Of a stretch of DNA of 64,000 nt, positions 8,667-17,048 are shown piece after piece. Positions within the stretch are counted from its first letter, which is position 1; the number at the start of each line of letters is the position of its first letter. The stretch is from assembly GCA_016716715.1 (NCBI GenBank), contig JADJVE010000005.1, positions 255,449 through 319,448 on the forward strand. The letters are read 5' to 3'. Under the pieces are notes generated by a model, which saw only the letters and a program-made list of their open reading frames with translations, was not told the origin of the DNA and made no database searches. Source of the DNA: Acidobacteriota bacterium (GTDB taxonomy: Bacteria > Acidobacteriota > Thermoanaerobaculia > UBA5066). Made by a program: the position numbers and the translations under genes.

Positions 8667-9670
8667 AGATCGTCTACGTCCTCGAGTCCCTCGAGCTCTC
8701 GGGAGGCGTCAAGGTCGTCGTCGAGCACGCCGAGGGGCTGCGCGGCCGCGGCCACGACGTGACGATCGTGACGCGCGACGCGCGCCACGCGTGGCTGAGC
8801 GTCGGCGTGCCCGTCGTCGAGGTCGCCGCGTTCGACGCAACCACCCTGCCCGAGGCGGACGTCCACGTCGCGACGTGGTTCCCGACGGTCCCCCCCGTCG
8901 TCCGCGCCCGCCGTGCCGCGAAGGTCTTTCACTTCTGCCAGGGGTACGAGGCGCCGCACCCGCACACGTTCCACCGGCTGGACGAGATCGACGAGGCCTA
9001 CCGGCAGAACGTGCCGAAGCTGCTCGTGTCGGCCCACCTCGAGGCGGTCCTCGCCCCGCGTTACCCCGGCCCCTACTTCGTGCTCCCGCAGGCGATTCCC
9101 GCGGCCTTCTTCGCGCCGCCCGATCCGCAACGCGACGCGCCCCGCCGCCCGCCCACCGTGGGCGTCGTCGGCCCCTTCGAGGCGCCCCTGAAGGGAATCG
9201 CCGTCGCGCTCGAGGCCGTCGCGCACCTGCGCGGCACGGGGCGCGACGTCCGGCTCTACCGCGCGAGCGCGCTTCCCCCGTCGATCGAGGAAAAACAGCT
9301 GCTCGACGCGGATGTCTATGGCCACGCGCTCCCCGCCGACGTGATGCCGATCTGGTACCACGCGTGCGACGTCCTGCTGTTCCCGTCCTTCGATGCCGAG
9401 GGGTTCGGGCTCCCGCCGCTCGAGGCGATGGCCGCCGGGGTTCCCGTCGTCATCTCCGACATCCCGTCGCTCGTCGTCCTGCCCGAGGACGCCGTGTCCC
9501 GGGTGCCGGCCGGCGACGCGTCGGGAATGGCCCGCGAGACGGCGCGCCTGCTCGACGAGCCGTGGCTCTGGGCGACGCGCCGGGCCAAGGGTCTGGAGGC
9601 CGCGCGGACGTTTTCGCTGGACCGCGTCCTCGACCGCCTCGAGGAAATCTTCGCTCAGAAGACTTCGTGA
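8663..9670 (+). CDS. Glycosyltransferase family 4 (GT-B fold)
   Basis: A 335-residue retaining GT-B enzyme that probably adds a sugar from a nucleotide-sugar donor to a cytoplasmic glycan intermediate. The N-terminal Rossmann half opens with KIVYVLESLELSGGVKVV, the usual acceptor-side loop. The C-terminal donor half has the GT4 E-x7-E motif in EGFGLPPLEAMAAG. The GTG at 8663 overlaps the upstream stop by 4 nt; GTG 8651 is an in-frame alternative. The gene converges on the GNAT gene and the two share 16 nt at their 3' ends. Sugar specificity cannot be told. Confidence 0.87.
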   Translation: MKIVYVLESLELSGGVKVVVEHAEGLRGRGHDVTIVTRDARHAWLSVGVPVVEVAAFDATTLPEADVHVATWFPTVPPVVRARRAAKVFHFCQGYEAPHPHTFHRLDEIDEAYRQNVPKLLVSAHLEAVLAPRYPGPYFVLPQAIPAAFFAPPDPQRDAPRRPPTVGVVGPFEAPLKGIAVALEAVAHLRGTGRDVRLYRASALPPSIEEKQLLDADVYGHALPADVMPIWYHACDVLLFPSFDAEGFGLPPLEAMAAGVPVVISDIPSLVVLPEDAVSRVPAGDASGMARETARLLDEPWLWATRRAKGLEAARTFSLDRVLDRLEEIFAQKTS

Positions 9671-10614
9671 TCGAGGAAGCGATAGTCGAAGGCGGCGCCT
9701 TCGGCGGCGGCGTCCACGTCGGCGCGGAAAGAGCGCACGACGAGGTGCGTGTCCGTCGCGGCCTCGGTGAACCCCAGCTCGCCCGTGAGGCGCGCGTGAA
9801 GCGCGCCGCGGCGGGGGAGACGGACCTCGAGGACGCGGGCGCGCCCCGTGACTTCGGCCGCGACACCCGCGAGGAGATCGGGCAGAGCGCCGCCGTCCGT
9901 GCTCTCGGCCTGCAGGTCCACGAGGAGCGCGCGGTCGCCCACGATGCGCACGGCCGCGAACGCACGGGCGCGTCCCGTGAAGTCCACGGCGTGGAAGAGC
10001 TCGTAGGGGACGCCGGGGCGGGACAGGAGCCTCCACGCCAGTGCGGCGGCGGACCGGTTCGTCCGCCAGCCCGATGCCGCGTGCAGCGCGTCGGCGAGGC
10101 GGTCGTGCGCGGCGCCGAGCGCGGCGGCGCGCGCGACGCGCCGGAAGGAGAAGCGCGAGCGCCGGAGAGGCGGGTCGAGAGGGCGCGCGAGCTGGCCCGC
10201 GGCCTCGATCGTCTTCACGCCCAGGAGGCGCTCCTCGGCGCGCCGGGCGCGCTCGTTCGGAAAGCCGAAGTCGAGCGGGATGCCGGCGGCGGCGTTGATC
10301 GTCACGTACGCCTTGCCGACGTCCGAGAAGACGTTGCGGTGTCCCAGCTTCCGCGCGTCCGGATGCGTCATGACGTCGCCGGTCGCGGCGCCGGGGAGGT
10401 CGCGGCCCGCGCCGCGGTAGCGCGTGCCGATCGCTCCGAAGAACCCCACGGCGCGCCCGTCCTCGATCGCGACGACCGACGTCGCGCGGTGCGGGTTCGC
10501 GTCGTACTTCCACGCCCATTCGGCGGCGCTCGGGGGCGCGCCGAACGCGGCCTCGGCCAGGGCGAGGAGAAGCGGCCGGTCGGACGCTTCGGCGGCGCGG
10601 ATCTCGACGGCCAT
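9655..10614 (-). CDS. GNAT-family N-acetyltransferase
   Basis: A 319-residue protein starting MAVEIRAAEASDRPLLLALA, the typical first strand and helix of GNAT acetyltransferases. Residues ~35-110 (VVAIEDGRAVGFFGAI, then GDVMTHPDARKLG) match the beta4/P-loop region that binds acetyl-CoA. The C-terminal half is an extra domain of unclear role. Placed among glycosyltransferases, it may acetylate an amino sugar or nucleotide sugar. The ATG at 10614 is only 17 nt from the divergent GT2 gene, and TATTTT lies 7 nt before the start, so leaderless transcription is likely. Confidence 0.8.
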   Translation of the reverse strand: MAVEIRAAEASDRPLLLALAEAAFGAPPSAAEWAWKYDANPHRATSVVAIEDGRAVGFFGAIGTRYRGAGRDLPGAATGDVMTHPDARKLGHRNVFSDVGKAYVTINAAAGIPLDFGFPNERARRAEERLLGVKTIEAAGQLARPLDPPLRRSRFSFRRVARAAALGAAHDRLADALHAASGWRTNRSAAALAWRLLSRPGVPYELFHAVDFTGRARAFAAVRIVGDRALLVDLQAESTDGGALPDLLAGVAAEVTGRARVLEVRLPRRGALHARLTGELGFTEAATDTHLVVRSFRADVDAAAEGAAFDYRFLDHEVF

Positions 10615-10631
10615 CGGGCTGAAAATACCCC

Positions 10632-11684
10632 ATGCCCGTGATCTCTGCCGTCCTCGTGAGCTACCGGTCGGGCGCGCTCGCCGCGCGCGCCCTCGAAAGC
10701 CTGCGGGAGGACGCCGCGCGCTCGGGCCTCTCGCTCGAGACGATCGCCGTCGTGAACTCCGACGACGCGGCCGAGGCGCGCTCCCTCGAGGGCGCCGCCG
10801 ACCGCGTTCTCGTCCCGGGTCGCAATCTCGGCTACGCGGGCGGCCTGAACGCGGGCGCGCGGGCCGCCTCGGGCGAGATCCTCGTCCTCTCGAACCCCGA
10901 CGTCCTCGTCCGCCCGGGCGCGCTCGCCGCGCTCGCGGGGGCCGCGCGCGAGCGCCTCGCCGCCGCGGGCCCGGCGCTCTTCCTCGACGAGGGCGAGACG
11001 ATTCACATGCCGCCCGCCGAAGAGCCGCATCCCTTCGCCCTCGCGCGCCGGCGGCTCGCGGGGACGCCGGCGGCCTTCCGCCGGGGGCTGCGCCGGGCCG
11101 CCGCAGCGGCGGAGGCGGCCGCCCGCGGCGAGACTCGCGCCGTGGAGGCGCTTTCCGGAGCGCTCGTCGCCGTGTCGCGCGCGACGCTCGAGCGCGTGGG
11201 CCCGTTCGACGAGGCCTATGCGCTGTACTACGAGGAGAACGACTGGCAGCGCCGGCTGCGGAAGATGGGGGGCGCGCTCCGGGGCGTCGGCGCCGCGCGC
11301 GTCGTCCACGCGTACAACAGCAGCGCGCGCCTCGAGCCCCGCGCGGCCGCGTGGTTCGCGGAATCCGAGCGCCGTTACTTCGCGACGCACTTCGGCGCGC
11401 GCGGCTCGGCCGCGCTCGATGCGCTCGCGGCGCACGCGCCGCCAGCGCCACCAGCGTTGGCGCCCGCCCCGGCGGGGGAGGGCGCGCTGCGCCTCCCGCG
11501 CCCCGCGGCCGTCGCCCTGTCGCCGCTCGCGGATTTCTCTTCTTTCGCGTTCGTGCCGCGCGCGCCGGCGGGCGCATGGCGCCCGCCGGCGGACGTCGTC
11601 GCGGGCTTCGGCGGTGCGCCCTGGTACGCGCGCGCCGTCGATCAGGTCTCGTTCGAGATCCTCGGAGAAGAGAAGATTTCTTAG
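10632..11684 (+). CDS. Glycosyltransferase family 2, rhamnosyltransferase-like
   Basis: A 350-residue inverting GT-A enzyme. It opens with PVISAVLVSYRSG, followed by the family-typical RNLGYAGGLNAGARAASG, the donor/metal strand LSNPDV and the acceptor-side segment ERVGPFDEAYALYYEENDW. This pattern is characteristic of rhamnosyl- and related GT2 transferases in O-antigen or exopolysaccharide loci. The C-terminal ~80 residues are Ala/Pro-rich and not conserved-looking. It converges on the next GT2 gene with a 4-nt overlap of 3' ends at 11681-11684. Confidence 0.87.
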   Translation: MPVISAVLVSYRSGALAARALESLREDAARSGLSLETIAVVNSDDAAEARSLEGAADRVLVPGRNLGYAGGLNAGARAASGEILVLSNPDVLVRPGALAALAGAARERLAAAGPALFLDEGETIHMPPAEEPHPFALARRRLAGTPAAFRRGLRRAAAAAEAAARGETRAVEALSGALVAVSRATLERVGPFDEAYALYYEENDWQRRLRKMGGALRGVGAARVVHAYNSSARLEPRAAAWFAESERRYFATHFGARGSAALDALAAHAPPAPPALAPAPAGEGALRLPRPAAVALSPLADFSSFAFVPRAPAGAWRPPADVVAGFGGAPWYARAVDQVSFEILGEEKIS

Positions 11685-12838
11685 AAGGTGAAGAGGGACT
11701 TCAAGCGGCGGCGGAGCGCGGCGAGTGATGCCTGCGCAGGCGATCCGGCCGCTCTCTTCTCATTCGAAGAAAATCCCTCTTCAATCCCCGTTCCCGCCGC
11801 CACCCACGCCCGCGCGGCGGGCGGGGCGGCGCGGAGCGCCTCGGCCGTCCGGCGGTAGGGCCGGAACCAGAGCTCCATTTCCTTCTCCGGCTCGGCGCCG
11901 TCGAGCGCCACCGCCCCTGCGCGGAAGCCGGCGAGGACGAGCTCGTTCGCGAGCGCGAGGCGGTCGGTCGTCGCGGGCGTGAGCGGGCCGGGCGGGACGA
12001 CGACGAGGAGGTCGTGCGGAACGGGGGGACGGTCGTCCGGGAGGATCCACTCGTACGTCTGGGCGTCGCGCACGGCGCCGAGGTCGTTCCGGCGCCCGAA
12101 CTCCTGGAACTCCTTCTCGTGCACGGCCCGCCACCGCCCCATGAGGATCTCCATGTTGCGGGCCGTGCGCGCGGCGCCGTCCGTGAAGCTCCCGCCGTGC
12201 CGGTGGTAGATCCAGACGTCGTCCGCGACGACGCAGCGGCGGCCCGCGGCGCGCGCGCGGTAGTGAAGGTCCGTCTCCTCGCAGTAGCCGCGGCCGAAGA
12301 TCGTGTCGAAGACGCCGAGCGACGTGATCACGTCGCGCTTCACGAGGAGGCAGAAGCCCACGACCGTGACGGCGTCGGGGTAGCGCGCCGGGCTCGTCCG
12401 CCCGACGCGGCGGGCGAACGAGAAGACGTCCTCGCCCTCGGGCAGCTTCACGGAGAGGTTCACGGCGCCGTTCGAGAGCGGCGTCGCGAGGCCGATCGCG
12501 GGGTCCTTCTCGCAGCCCGCGACCATCCGCTCGAGGGCGCCCTCCGTCAGGAGCGTGTCGCTGTTCAGGAGGCAGACCCACGGCGCATCCGAGAAGAGGA
12601 GCCCCCGGTTCGCGGTCTCGACGAAGCCGAGGTTCCGCTCGTTCTCGAGGAGGACGATTCCGTCCTGCGCCCGCAGGAAGGCCGTCGTCGCCTCGTCGCT
12701 CGCGTCGTTCACCACGACGACCCGGGCCCAGGCGGGCGCGAACTTCCTCACGCTCGCGAGGCACGCGCGCGTCGAGCCGAGCGCGTTGTAGACGGGGATC
12801 ACGAGGTCGCAGCGGACCGCGGAAGGGGAGGGCGTCAT
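11681..12838 (-). CDS. Glycosyltransferase family 2 with C-terminal extension
   Basis: A 385-residue GT-A enzyme: CDLVIPVYNALGSTRACLAS at the N-terminus, NERNLGFVETANRG, the donor strand LLNSDTLL and the acceptor-site helix GRGYCEETDLHYRAR. Residues ~270-385 are an additional segment after the catalytic domain. The ATG at 12838 overlaps the stop of the upstream GT2 gene (ATGA), which rules against the longer start at 12886 and shows translational coupling. It probably acts in the cytoplasm on the same surface glycan as its neighbours. Confidence 0.87.
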   Translation of the reverse strand: MTPSPSAVRCDLVIPVYNALGSTRACLASVRKFAPAWARVVVVNDASDEATTAFLRAQDGIVLLENERNLGFVETANRGLLFSDAPWVCLLNSDTLLTEGALERMVAGCEKDPAIGLATPLSNGAVNLSVKLPEGEDVFSFARRVGRTSPARYPDAVTVVGFCLLVKRDVITSLGVFDTIFGRGYCEETDLHYRARAAGRRCVVADDVWIYHRHGGSFTDGAARTARNMEILMGRWRAVHEKEFQEFGRRNDLGAVRDAQTYEWILPDDRPPVPHDLLVVVPPGPLTPATTDRLALANELVLAGFRAGAVALDGAEPEKEMELWFRPYRRTAEALRAAPPAARAWVAAGTGIEEGFSSNEKRAAGSPAQASLAALRRRLKSLFTF

Positions 12839-13926
12839 TTGCGGAGCCGTTCCTTCAGGCGCCACCACGGCGTGAAGAAGCGCCACACGCGCGACCGGTA
12901 GATCTGTTCGAGCGTCGCGTCGCGCTTGGCCAGCTCGGCGCGGAGGTGGCTGTTCTGGACGGCGAGAGACTGCTCGCGCGTCGCGGATTCCTCGCGGAAG
13001 CGGCTTGCGTCTTCACGCGTCGCCGCGAGCTCGGACTCGAGCCGCGCGGCACGCGCGGCCTGCGCGTCGAGGGCGGCGCGCGCTCCGTTCGCCTCCGCCT
13101 CGGCGCGCGCGTACTCCCCTACGAGAAAGCTCTCACGGCCGAGCGCTGCTTCGAGGTCGCCGACGACGCCGTCCACGAACGCCACCATCGCCTCCGGTGT
13201 CGTGGACGCGGCGTGCTTGGCGTAGAGGCGCCGGCGCGCCGCCTGCGAGGCCGGAGAGCCCCACGGAGTCGTCTCCGTGACGTTCGAGCCCGCGCGGACG
13301 CGGTAGACGGCTGTCACCTCGGGCACGTGGGCGACCGGAACGAGACGCGAGAGGCGGATCAGGAAGTCCCAGTCCTCGAAGAGGTCGAACGCCGGGTCGA
13401 AGCCCCCGGCTGCGTCCGCGAGCGCGCGCTCGTGGCCGAGCGCCAGGAGCGGGACGTCGTTCTTCAGGAGGATGCGGCCCGCGTCCAGCGGGCGGTCGTA
13501 CGTCGTGATCGTCGCGCCGTCGTGAAAGGAGCCGTCCGCGCCGCGTTCCTGGCGCGTCTGCCGGACGGACGTGTGCGCCGCACGGGCTCCCGCGGCGCGC
13601 GCGGCCTCGAGCGCGGCGAGGTGGTGGGGCAGGTAGACGTCGTCGTCGTCGAGGTACGCGATCCAGCCCCCGCGGGCCGCCGCGAGTCCCGCGTTGAGCG
13701 CGCGCGTGCGGCCCCCCGGCGCCGGCGGGACGACGACACGCAGCCCTCGGCCGGGCGCCGGCGCGAGGAGCGCCTCGGGCAGGGGCCCGCCGTCGTTCAC
13801 GAGGACCGTCTCGAAGTCCCGGAAAGTCTGCGCGCGGAGGCTCGCGAGCGCCTCGGCGAGGAGGTCGGGGCGGTCCTTCGTGCGCAGGATGACGGACACC
13901 CGCGGACTCGGCTGTGCGGCGTCCAC
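12835..13926 (-). CDS. Glycosyltransferase family 2 with C-terminal coiled coil
   Basis: A 363-residue protein. The N-terminal GT-A domain (VSVILRTKDRPDLLAEAL, the DxD-containing AYLDDDDVYLPHH, and FDLFEDWDFLIRL) is a standard GT2 catalytic core. Residues ~265-340 are Ala/Glu/Arg-rich with heptad-like spacing, ending RSRVWRFFTPWWRLKERLRK, an amphipathic tail that could attach to the membrane or to a partner enzyme. GTG start at 13926; TAAACT lies exactly 6 nt upstream, consistent with leaderless transcription from a shared divergent promoter. Confidence 0.87.
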   Translation of the reverse strand: MDAAQPSPRVSVILRTKDRPDLLAEALASLRAQTFRDFETVLVNDGGPLPEALLAPAPGRGLRVVVPPAPGGRTRALNAGLAAARGGWIAYLDDDDVYLPHHLAALEAARAAGARAAHTSVRQTRQERGADGSFHDGATITTYDRPLDAGRILLKNDVPLLALGHERALADAAGGFDPAFDLFEDWDFLIRLSRLVPVAHVPEVTAVYRVRAGSNVTETTPWGSPASQAARRRLYAKHAASTTPEAMVAFVDGVVGDLEAALGRESFLVGEYARAEAEANGARAALDAQAARAARLESELAATREDASRFREESATREQSLAVQNSHLRAELAKRDATLEQIYRSRVWRFFTPWWRLKERLRK

Positions 13927-13948
13927 GGAGGGAGTTTAAGCTTCCGGG
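13927..13948. promoter_or_regulatory. Bidirectional promoter spacer with two overlapping -10 elements
   Basis: The 22-nt gap between divergent genes contains TAAGCT (13937-13942, plus) ending 6 nt before the GTG at 13949, and TAAACT (13938-13933, minus) ending 6 nt before the GTG at 13926. The two -10-like hexamers overlap in the symmetrical core TTTAAGCTT. No room exists for a leader or Shine-Dalgarno site on either side. Confidence 0.5.
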
Positions 13949-14773
13949 GTGATCTCCGACGAGCTTCCGGACGAGCGCGCGCTCGTCCCGTACGAGGCGT
14001 CGCGCTTCGACGCGCGGCGCGTCCTCGTCCTCGCGCCGCACCCGGACGACGAGGTCTTCGGCTGCGGGGGAGCGCTCGCGGACCTCGCGTCGCGCGGCGC
14101 CACGATCGACGTCCTCCTCGTGACGGACGGAGCAGCGGGAGCTTCGGACGACGCGGGTCGCCGCGCGATCGCGGCACGGCGGGCGGACGAATCGCGCGCG
14201 GCGCTCGCGCTCCTCGGCGGCGGCGCCGTGCACGAGGGCGGCCTGCCGGACCGCGGCCTCAGCGGCCGGGCGAATGATCTCGAGGGCCTCGTCGCGCTCT
14301 GGCTCGCGCAGGCGGCGCCGGACGTCGTCTTCTGCCCCTCTCCGGTCGAGACACACCCCGACCACCGCGCGGTCGCGTACGCGCTCCTCGCCGTCGCCCG
14401 GCGCCCCGCGCAGGATCCCGCCGCGGCGGCGCTCGCGCGCGCCACGGTCGCGTTCTTCGAGGTCTCGCAGCCGTTCCGGCCGAACTTCCTCGTGGACGTC
14501 ACGCCGTTCCTCGAGCGCAAGCGGAAGGCCGTCCTCGCCTTCGCTTCCCAGGCTGTCGAGCGCGACTACGCGTCCTTCGTCGACGGGCTGAACGCGTTCC
14601 GGCGCATGACGCTCCCGGCCCGGGTCGCGGCGGCCGAGGCCTACGCCGTGTTCCCGGGGGCGCTCCTGGCCGATCCTGCGGCCGTTCTGGGCGCCCTCCT
14701 GCCCGTGGGCCCGCGGGCGCCTCTGGGGCTCAGGGAGCGCCTCGGAGTCCTCTTCTCGGGACGCCTGCCCTGA
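13949..14773 (+). CDS. PIG-L/LmbE-family zinc-dependent deacetylase
   Basis: A 274-residue PIG-L-family hydrolase; relatives remove N-acetyl groups from GlcNAc-linked lipids, mycothiol or bacillithiol precursors. The zinc site is visible: LAPHPDDEVFGCGG (residues 29-42, ligands His31 and Asp34, catalytic Asp33) and the later THPDHRAVA that supplies the third ligand. The length is slightly above the usual ~230. Within this glycosyltransferase locus it probably deacetylates a sugar in the growing surface glycan. GTG start with the -10-like element 6 nt upstream. Confidence 0.88.
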   Translation: MISDELPDERALVPYEASRFDARRVLVLAPHPDDEVFGCGGALADLASRGATIDVLLVTDGAAGASDDAGRRAIAARRADESRAALALLGGGAVHEGGLPDRGLSGRANDLEGLVALWLAQAAPDVVFCPSPVETHPDHRAVAYALLAVARRPAQDPAAAALARATVAFFEVSQPFRPNFLVDVTPFLERKRKAVLAFASQAVERDYASFVDGLNAFRRMTLPARVAAAEAYAVFPGALLADPAAVLGALLPVGPRAPLGLRERLGVLFSGRLP

Positions 14774-14902
14774 CTCGGGTAGCGGACCTATGATGGGAGG
14801 ACGCCAAACCCCTTGCCGGCCCGTCCGGCGGGGGGGACGCGGGCTCGGCAAGGGAGTTGCTTTGGAGGGACTGGAGGCTGCGCCAGGGGCCTCCCGGGAG
14901 TC

Positions 14903-16243
14903 ATGAAAATGCGTCAGAACATCCTTCCCCGCGCTCTTCGTAGGGCCGGCCTCTTCGGCGCCCTGGCGTTCGCCGGGGCTTCTCTCGTCCTCGCCCCGGC
15001 AGCGCTCGCGCAGAGAGGCGGCGGCGGCGGCCACGGCGGTGGTGGTGGCGGTGGCAGCCACGGCGGAGGTGGCGGCGGCAGCAGCCACGGTGGCGGCGGC
15101 GGTGGCGGTGGCCATGTGAGCGGCGGCGGCAGTCGCGGCGGTGGTGGCGGTTCGTACGCCGCGCCTCGCGGCGGTGGAGGCTCGTATTCGGGCGGCGCTC
15201 GCGGCGGCGGCTCGTACTCGGGTGGTCGCAGCGGTGGCTCGTACTCGGGCGGCCGCAGCGGTGGCTCGTACTCGGGCAGCCGCGGATGGACGACGCACGG
15301 GTCCGGAACACACCAGTCGGCGTCGGGCGGCCGTTATGCGGCACACCCGCCGGCCCGCGGCAACGGCTACGGACACGGCAGCTATCCCCATCGCGGCTAC
15401 GGCGGCTATCGCCCGTACTACCCGTACTGGGGCTGGGCCGGCTGGGGCTGGGGTTGGGGCTGGGGCTATGCGCCCTACTGGTCCACGTGGTGGTGGGGCG
15501 GCCCGTGGGGCGGCTCGAGCTACTACGTCGCGCCGGAATCCATGGCCGGCGGCAGCGTCGGCGTCGGCGTTCGCCAGGGCCGGTACGCGATCGTCAAGAC
15601 GGACGTGTCGCCTCAGGAAGCGCAGATTCTTCTGGACGGCAAGTACATCGGCTCGGCCGACGACTTCGACGGCATGCCGGACTTCCTCTATCTCGGGCCG
15701 GGCAAGTACCAGCTCGAGTTCCGCATGCCGAACTACATGACGTACGCGACCGAGCTCGACGTCACGGCCGGCCAGCAGGTGAAGATCGAGGAGAAGCTCA
15801 AGCTCGAGCCCGGCAAGAGCGCGCTCGACGCGTTCCCGCCGGAGAGCAAGGGCACGCCGCTCGGGCGCGTGTTCACGAAGGGCGCCTCGGCGTCCGCCGA
15901 AGCCGCGCCGCGCGGCGACGACGGCTGGAGCGACGGCGCCGCGTCGCCGTCGTGGCGCGAGGCCACGGACGAGGAGCGCATGGACGCGCGCGTCGCGCCG
16001 CCGCCGCGCCCGACGAACCGCGGGCGGATCAAGTTCCGCGTGATGCCGGACGACGCAGCCGTCTACATGGACGACAAGTACCTCGGCGCGGCCGACGACC
16101 TCGCGGCGAACGCGCGCGGCATCGTCGCCGAGCCCGGCACGCACACGATCACCGTGACGCGCCCCGGCTACAAGAGCAGGACCGTGGAGGTCACGGCGCG
16201 CGCCGGTTCACCGGTGGACGTCATCGTCGAGCTCGAGAAGTAA
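14903..16243 (+). CDS. Secreted Gly-rich protein with two PEGA domains
   Basis: The ATG at 14903 follows GGGAG and begins a 446-residue protein with a signal peptide (…SLVLAPAALAQ, ~34 residues). Residues ~35-130 are nearly pure Gly/Ser/His/Tyr (GGGGHGGGGGG-like), continuing to ~200 with Tyr/Trp/Gly/Pro. Two PEGA domains follow: residues ~226-305 (ILLDGKYIGSADDFDG, LGPGKYQLEFRMPNY) and ~372-446 (VYMDDKYLGAADDLA, EPGTHTITVTRPGYKS). PEGA is a small beta domain that often mediates surface attachment or protein contacts. The glycine-rich part is probably flexible or self-associating. No enzyme activity is evident. Confidence 0.85.
   Translation: MKMRQNILPRALRRAGLFGALAFAGASLVLAPAALAQRGGGGGHGGGGGGGSHGGGGGGSSHGGGGGGGGHVSGGGSRGGGGGSYAAPRGGGGSYSGGARGGGSYSGGRSGGSYSGGRSGGSYSGSRGWTTHGSGTHQSASGGRYAAHPPARGNGYGHGSYPHRGYGGYRPYYPYWGWAGWGWGWGWGYAPYWSTWWWGGPWGGSSYYVAPESMAGGSVGVGVRQGRYAIVKTDVSPQEAQILLDGKYIGSADDFDGMPDFLYLGPGKYQLEFRMPNYMTYATELDVTAGQQVKIEEKLKLEPGKSALDAFPPESKGTPLGRVFTKGASASAEAAPRGDDGWSDGAASPSWREATDEERMDARVAPPPRPTNRGRIKFRVMPDDAAVYMDDKYLGAADDLAANARGIVAEPGTHTITVTRPGYKSRTVEVTARAGSPVDVIVELEK
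15015..15290 (+). repeat. Low-complexity GGC/GGT-rich coding repeat
   Basis: Degenerate tandem units encode runs of Gly with regularly spaced Ser, His and Tyr, for example GGSYSGGRSG-like blocks repeated three times near 15200-15285. The repeat lies inside the PEGA protein gene and can change length by slippage without breaking the frame when units are multiples of 3 nt. Confidence 0.8.
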
Positions 16244-16270
16244 TCCCCGCCGCGACGCGGCGAAGGACAG

Positions 16271-16298
16271 AGGGCCCGGGCATCCGGGCCCTTTGCTT
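16271..16298 (+). terminator. Intrinsic terminator after the PEGA gene
   Basis: AGGGCCCGG (16271-16279) pairs perfectly with CCGGGCCCT (16284-16292) around a 4-nt loop and is followed by TTGCTTT. It sits 27 nt after the stop and 15 nt before the next ATG. Confidence 0.8.
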
Positions 16299-16313
16299 TG
16301 GAAGGACGAACAG

Positions 16314-16973
16314 ATGAGACGCGCACTCGGAACTCTCGCCGTGACGTTCTCACTCCTCGTTCCGGTGGCTCGCTCTGCGCCAGCGGCCGACGCGCCGCCA
16401 GCCGCGTCCGTCCGCTTCGGCACGCTCGACAACCCTTTCCGCCGGGGCCAGTTCGAGACCATGCGGGCGCTCGCGCACTATCTCGACGGAACCGCGCGGG
16501 ACGCGGCAGCCGCCGCTAAGACGAAATCGAGCAACCGGTCCTCCAGCACCCGGAAGTTTCTCGCGTCGCTCGACGACTTCTCTCGAAGCGCCACGGCGTT
16601 CCACGAGCGGATGGACGCATACGAGATCCACCCCTGGGACGTGTCGGTCGACGTTCTCAAGCTCGACCGAAGCGCAGGACGCATGAACGACACGATCCGG
16701 CGGAAAGCGGCGTGGGCCGGTGTCGCGGACGAGTGGAACGGCGTCGTCGATGCGCTGGGCCGGATGAAGAACGTGCTGGAAGGTCTGGGCGTTCAGGTGC
16801 CCCCGGCCCGCCGGCGCCTCCCCGATTACGAGCGCGACTACGGGCCGTTTCCGGAAGGCCGGGACCAGGGCTACGAGCAGTACCAGCGCAAGCGCGCCCA
16901 CGGCGGAACCGACGATCCGGACTACCGCTCCAAAGTGCCGACCCCCGGGACGAACACGCTTCCTCCGCCTTGA
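16314..16973 (+). CDS. Secreted hypothetical protein, mostly helical
   Basis: 219 residues with a signal peptide (MRRALGTLAVTFSLLVPVARSAPA). The mature part is mainly helical with many charged residues (HYLDGTARDAAAAAKTKSS, WNGVVDALGRMKNVLEGLG), then a Pro-rich tail ending TNTLPPP. The tail has RRLPDYERDYGPFPEG-like low-complexity sequence. The ATG at 16314 is preferred over 16293 because the signal peptide starts there. No family was recognised. It lies between the PEGA gene and the BNR-propeller gene and may belong with either. Confidence 0.65.
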   Translation: MRRALGTLAVTFSLLVPVARSAPAADAPPAASVRFGTLDNPFRRGQFETMRALAHYLDGTARDAAAAAKTKSSNRSSSTRKFLASLDDFSRSATAFHERMDAYEIHPWDVSVDVLKLDRSAGRMNDTIRRKAAWAGVADEWNGVVDALGRMKNVLEGLGVQVPPARRRLPDYERDYGPFPEGRDQGYEQYQRKRAHGGTDDPDYRSKVPTPGTNTLPPP

Positions 16974-17048
16974 CCTGTCGGGCCGAGAGGTGATCTCATC
17001 CTCGAAACCCGAGAGTTCAGTCGAGTCTTCTCCCAACAGGAGTGTGTG

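Noticed and set aside
15015..15290. CRISPR-like repeats
   Set aside because: They are in-frame Gly/Ser/Tyr codon repeats without spacers.
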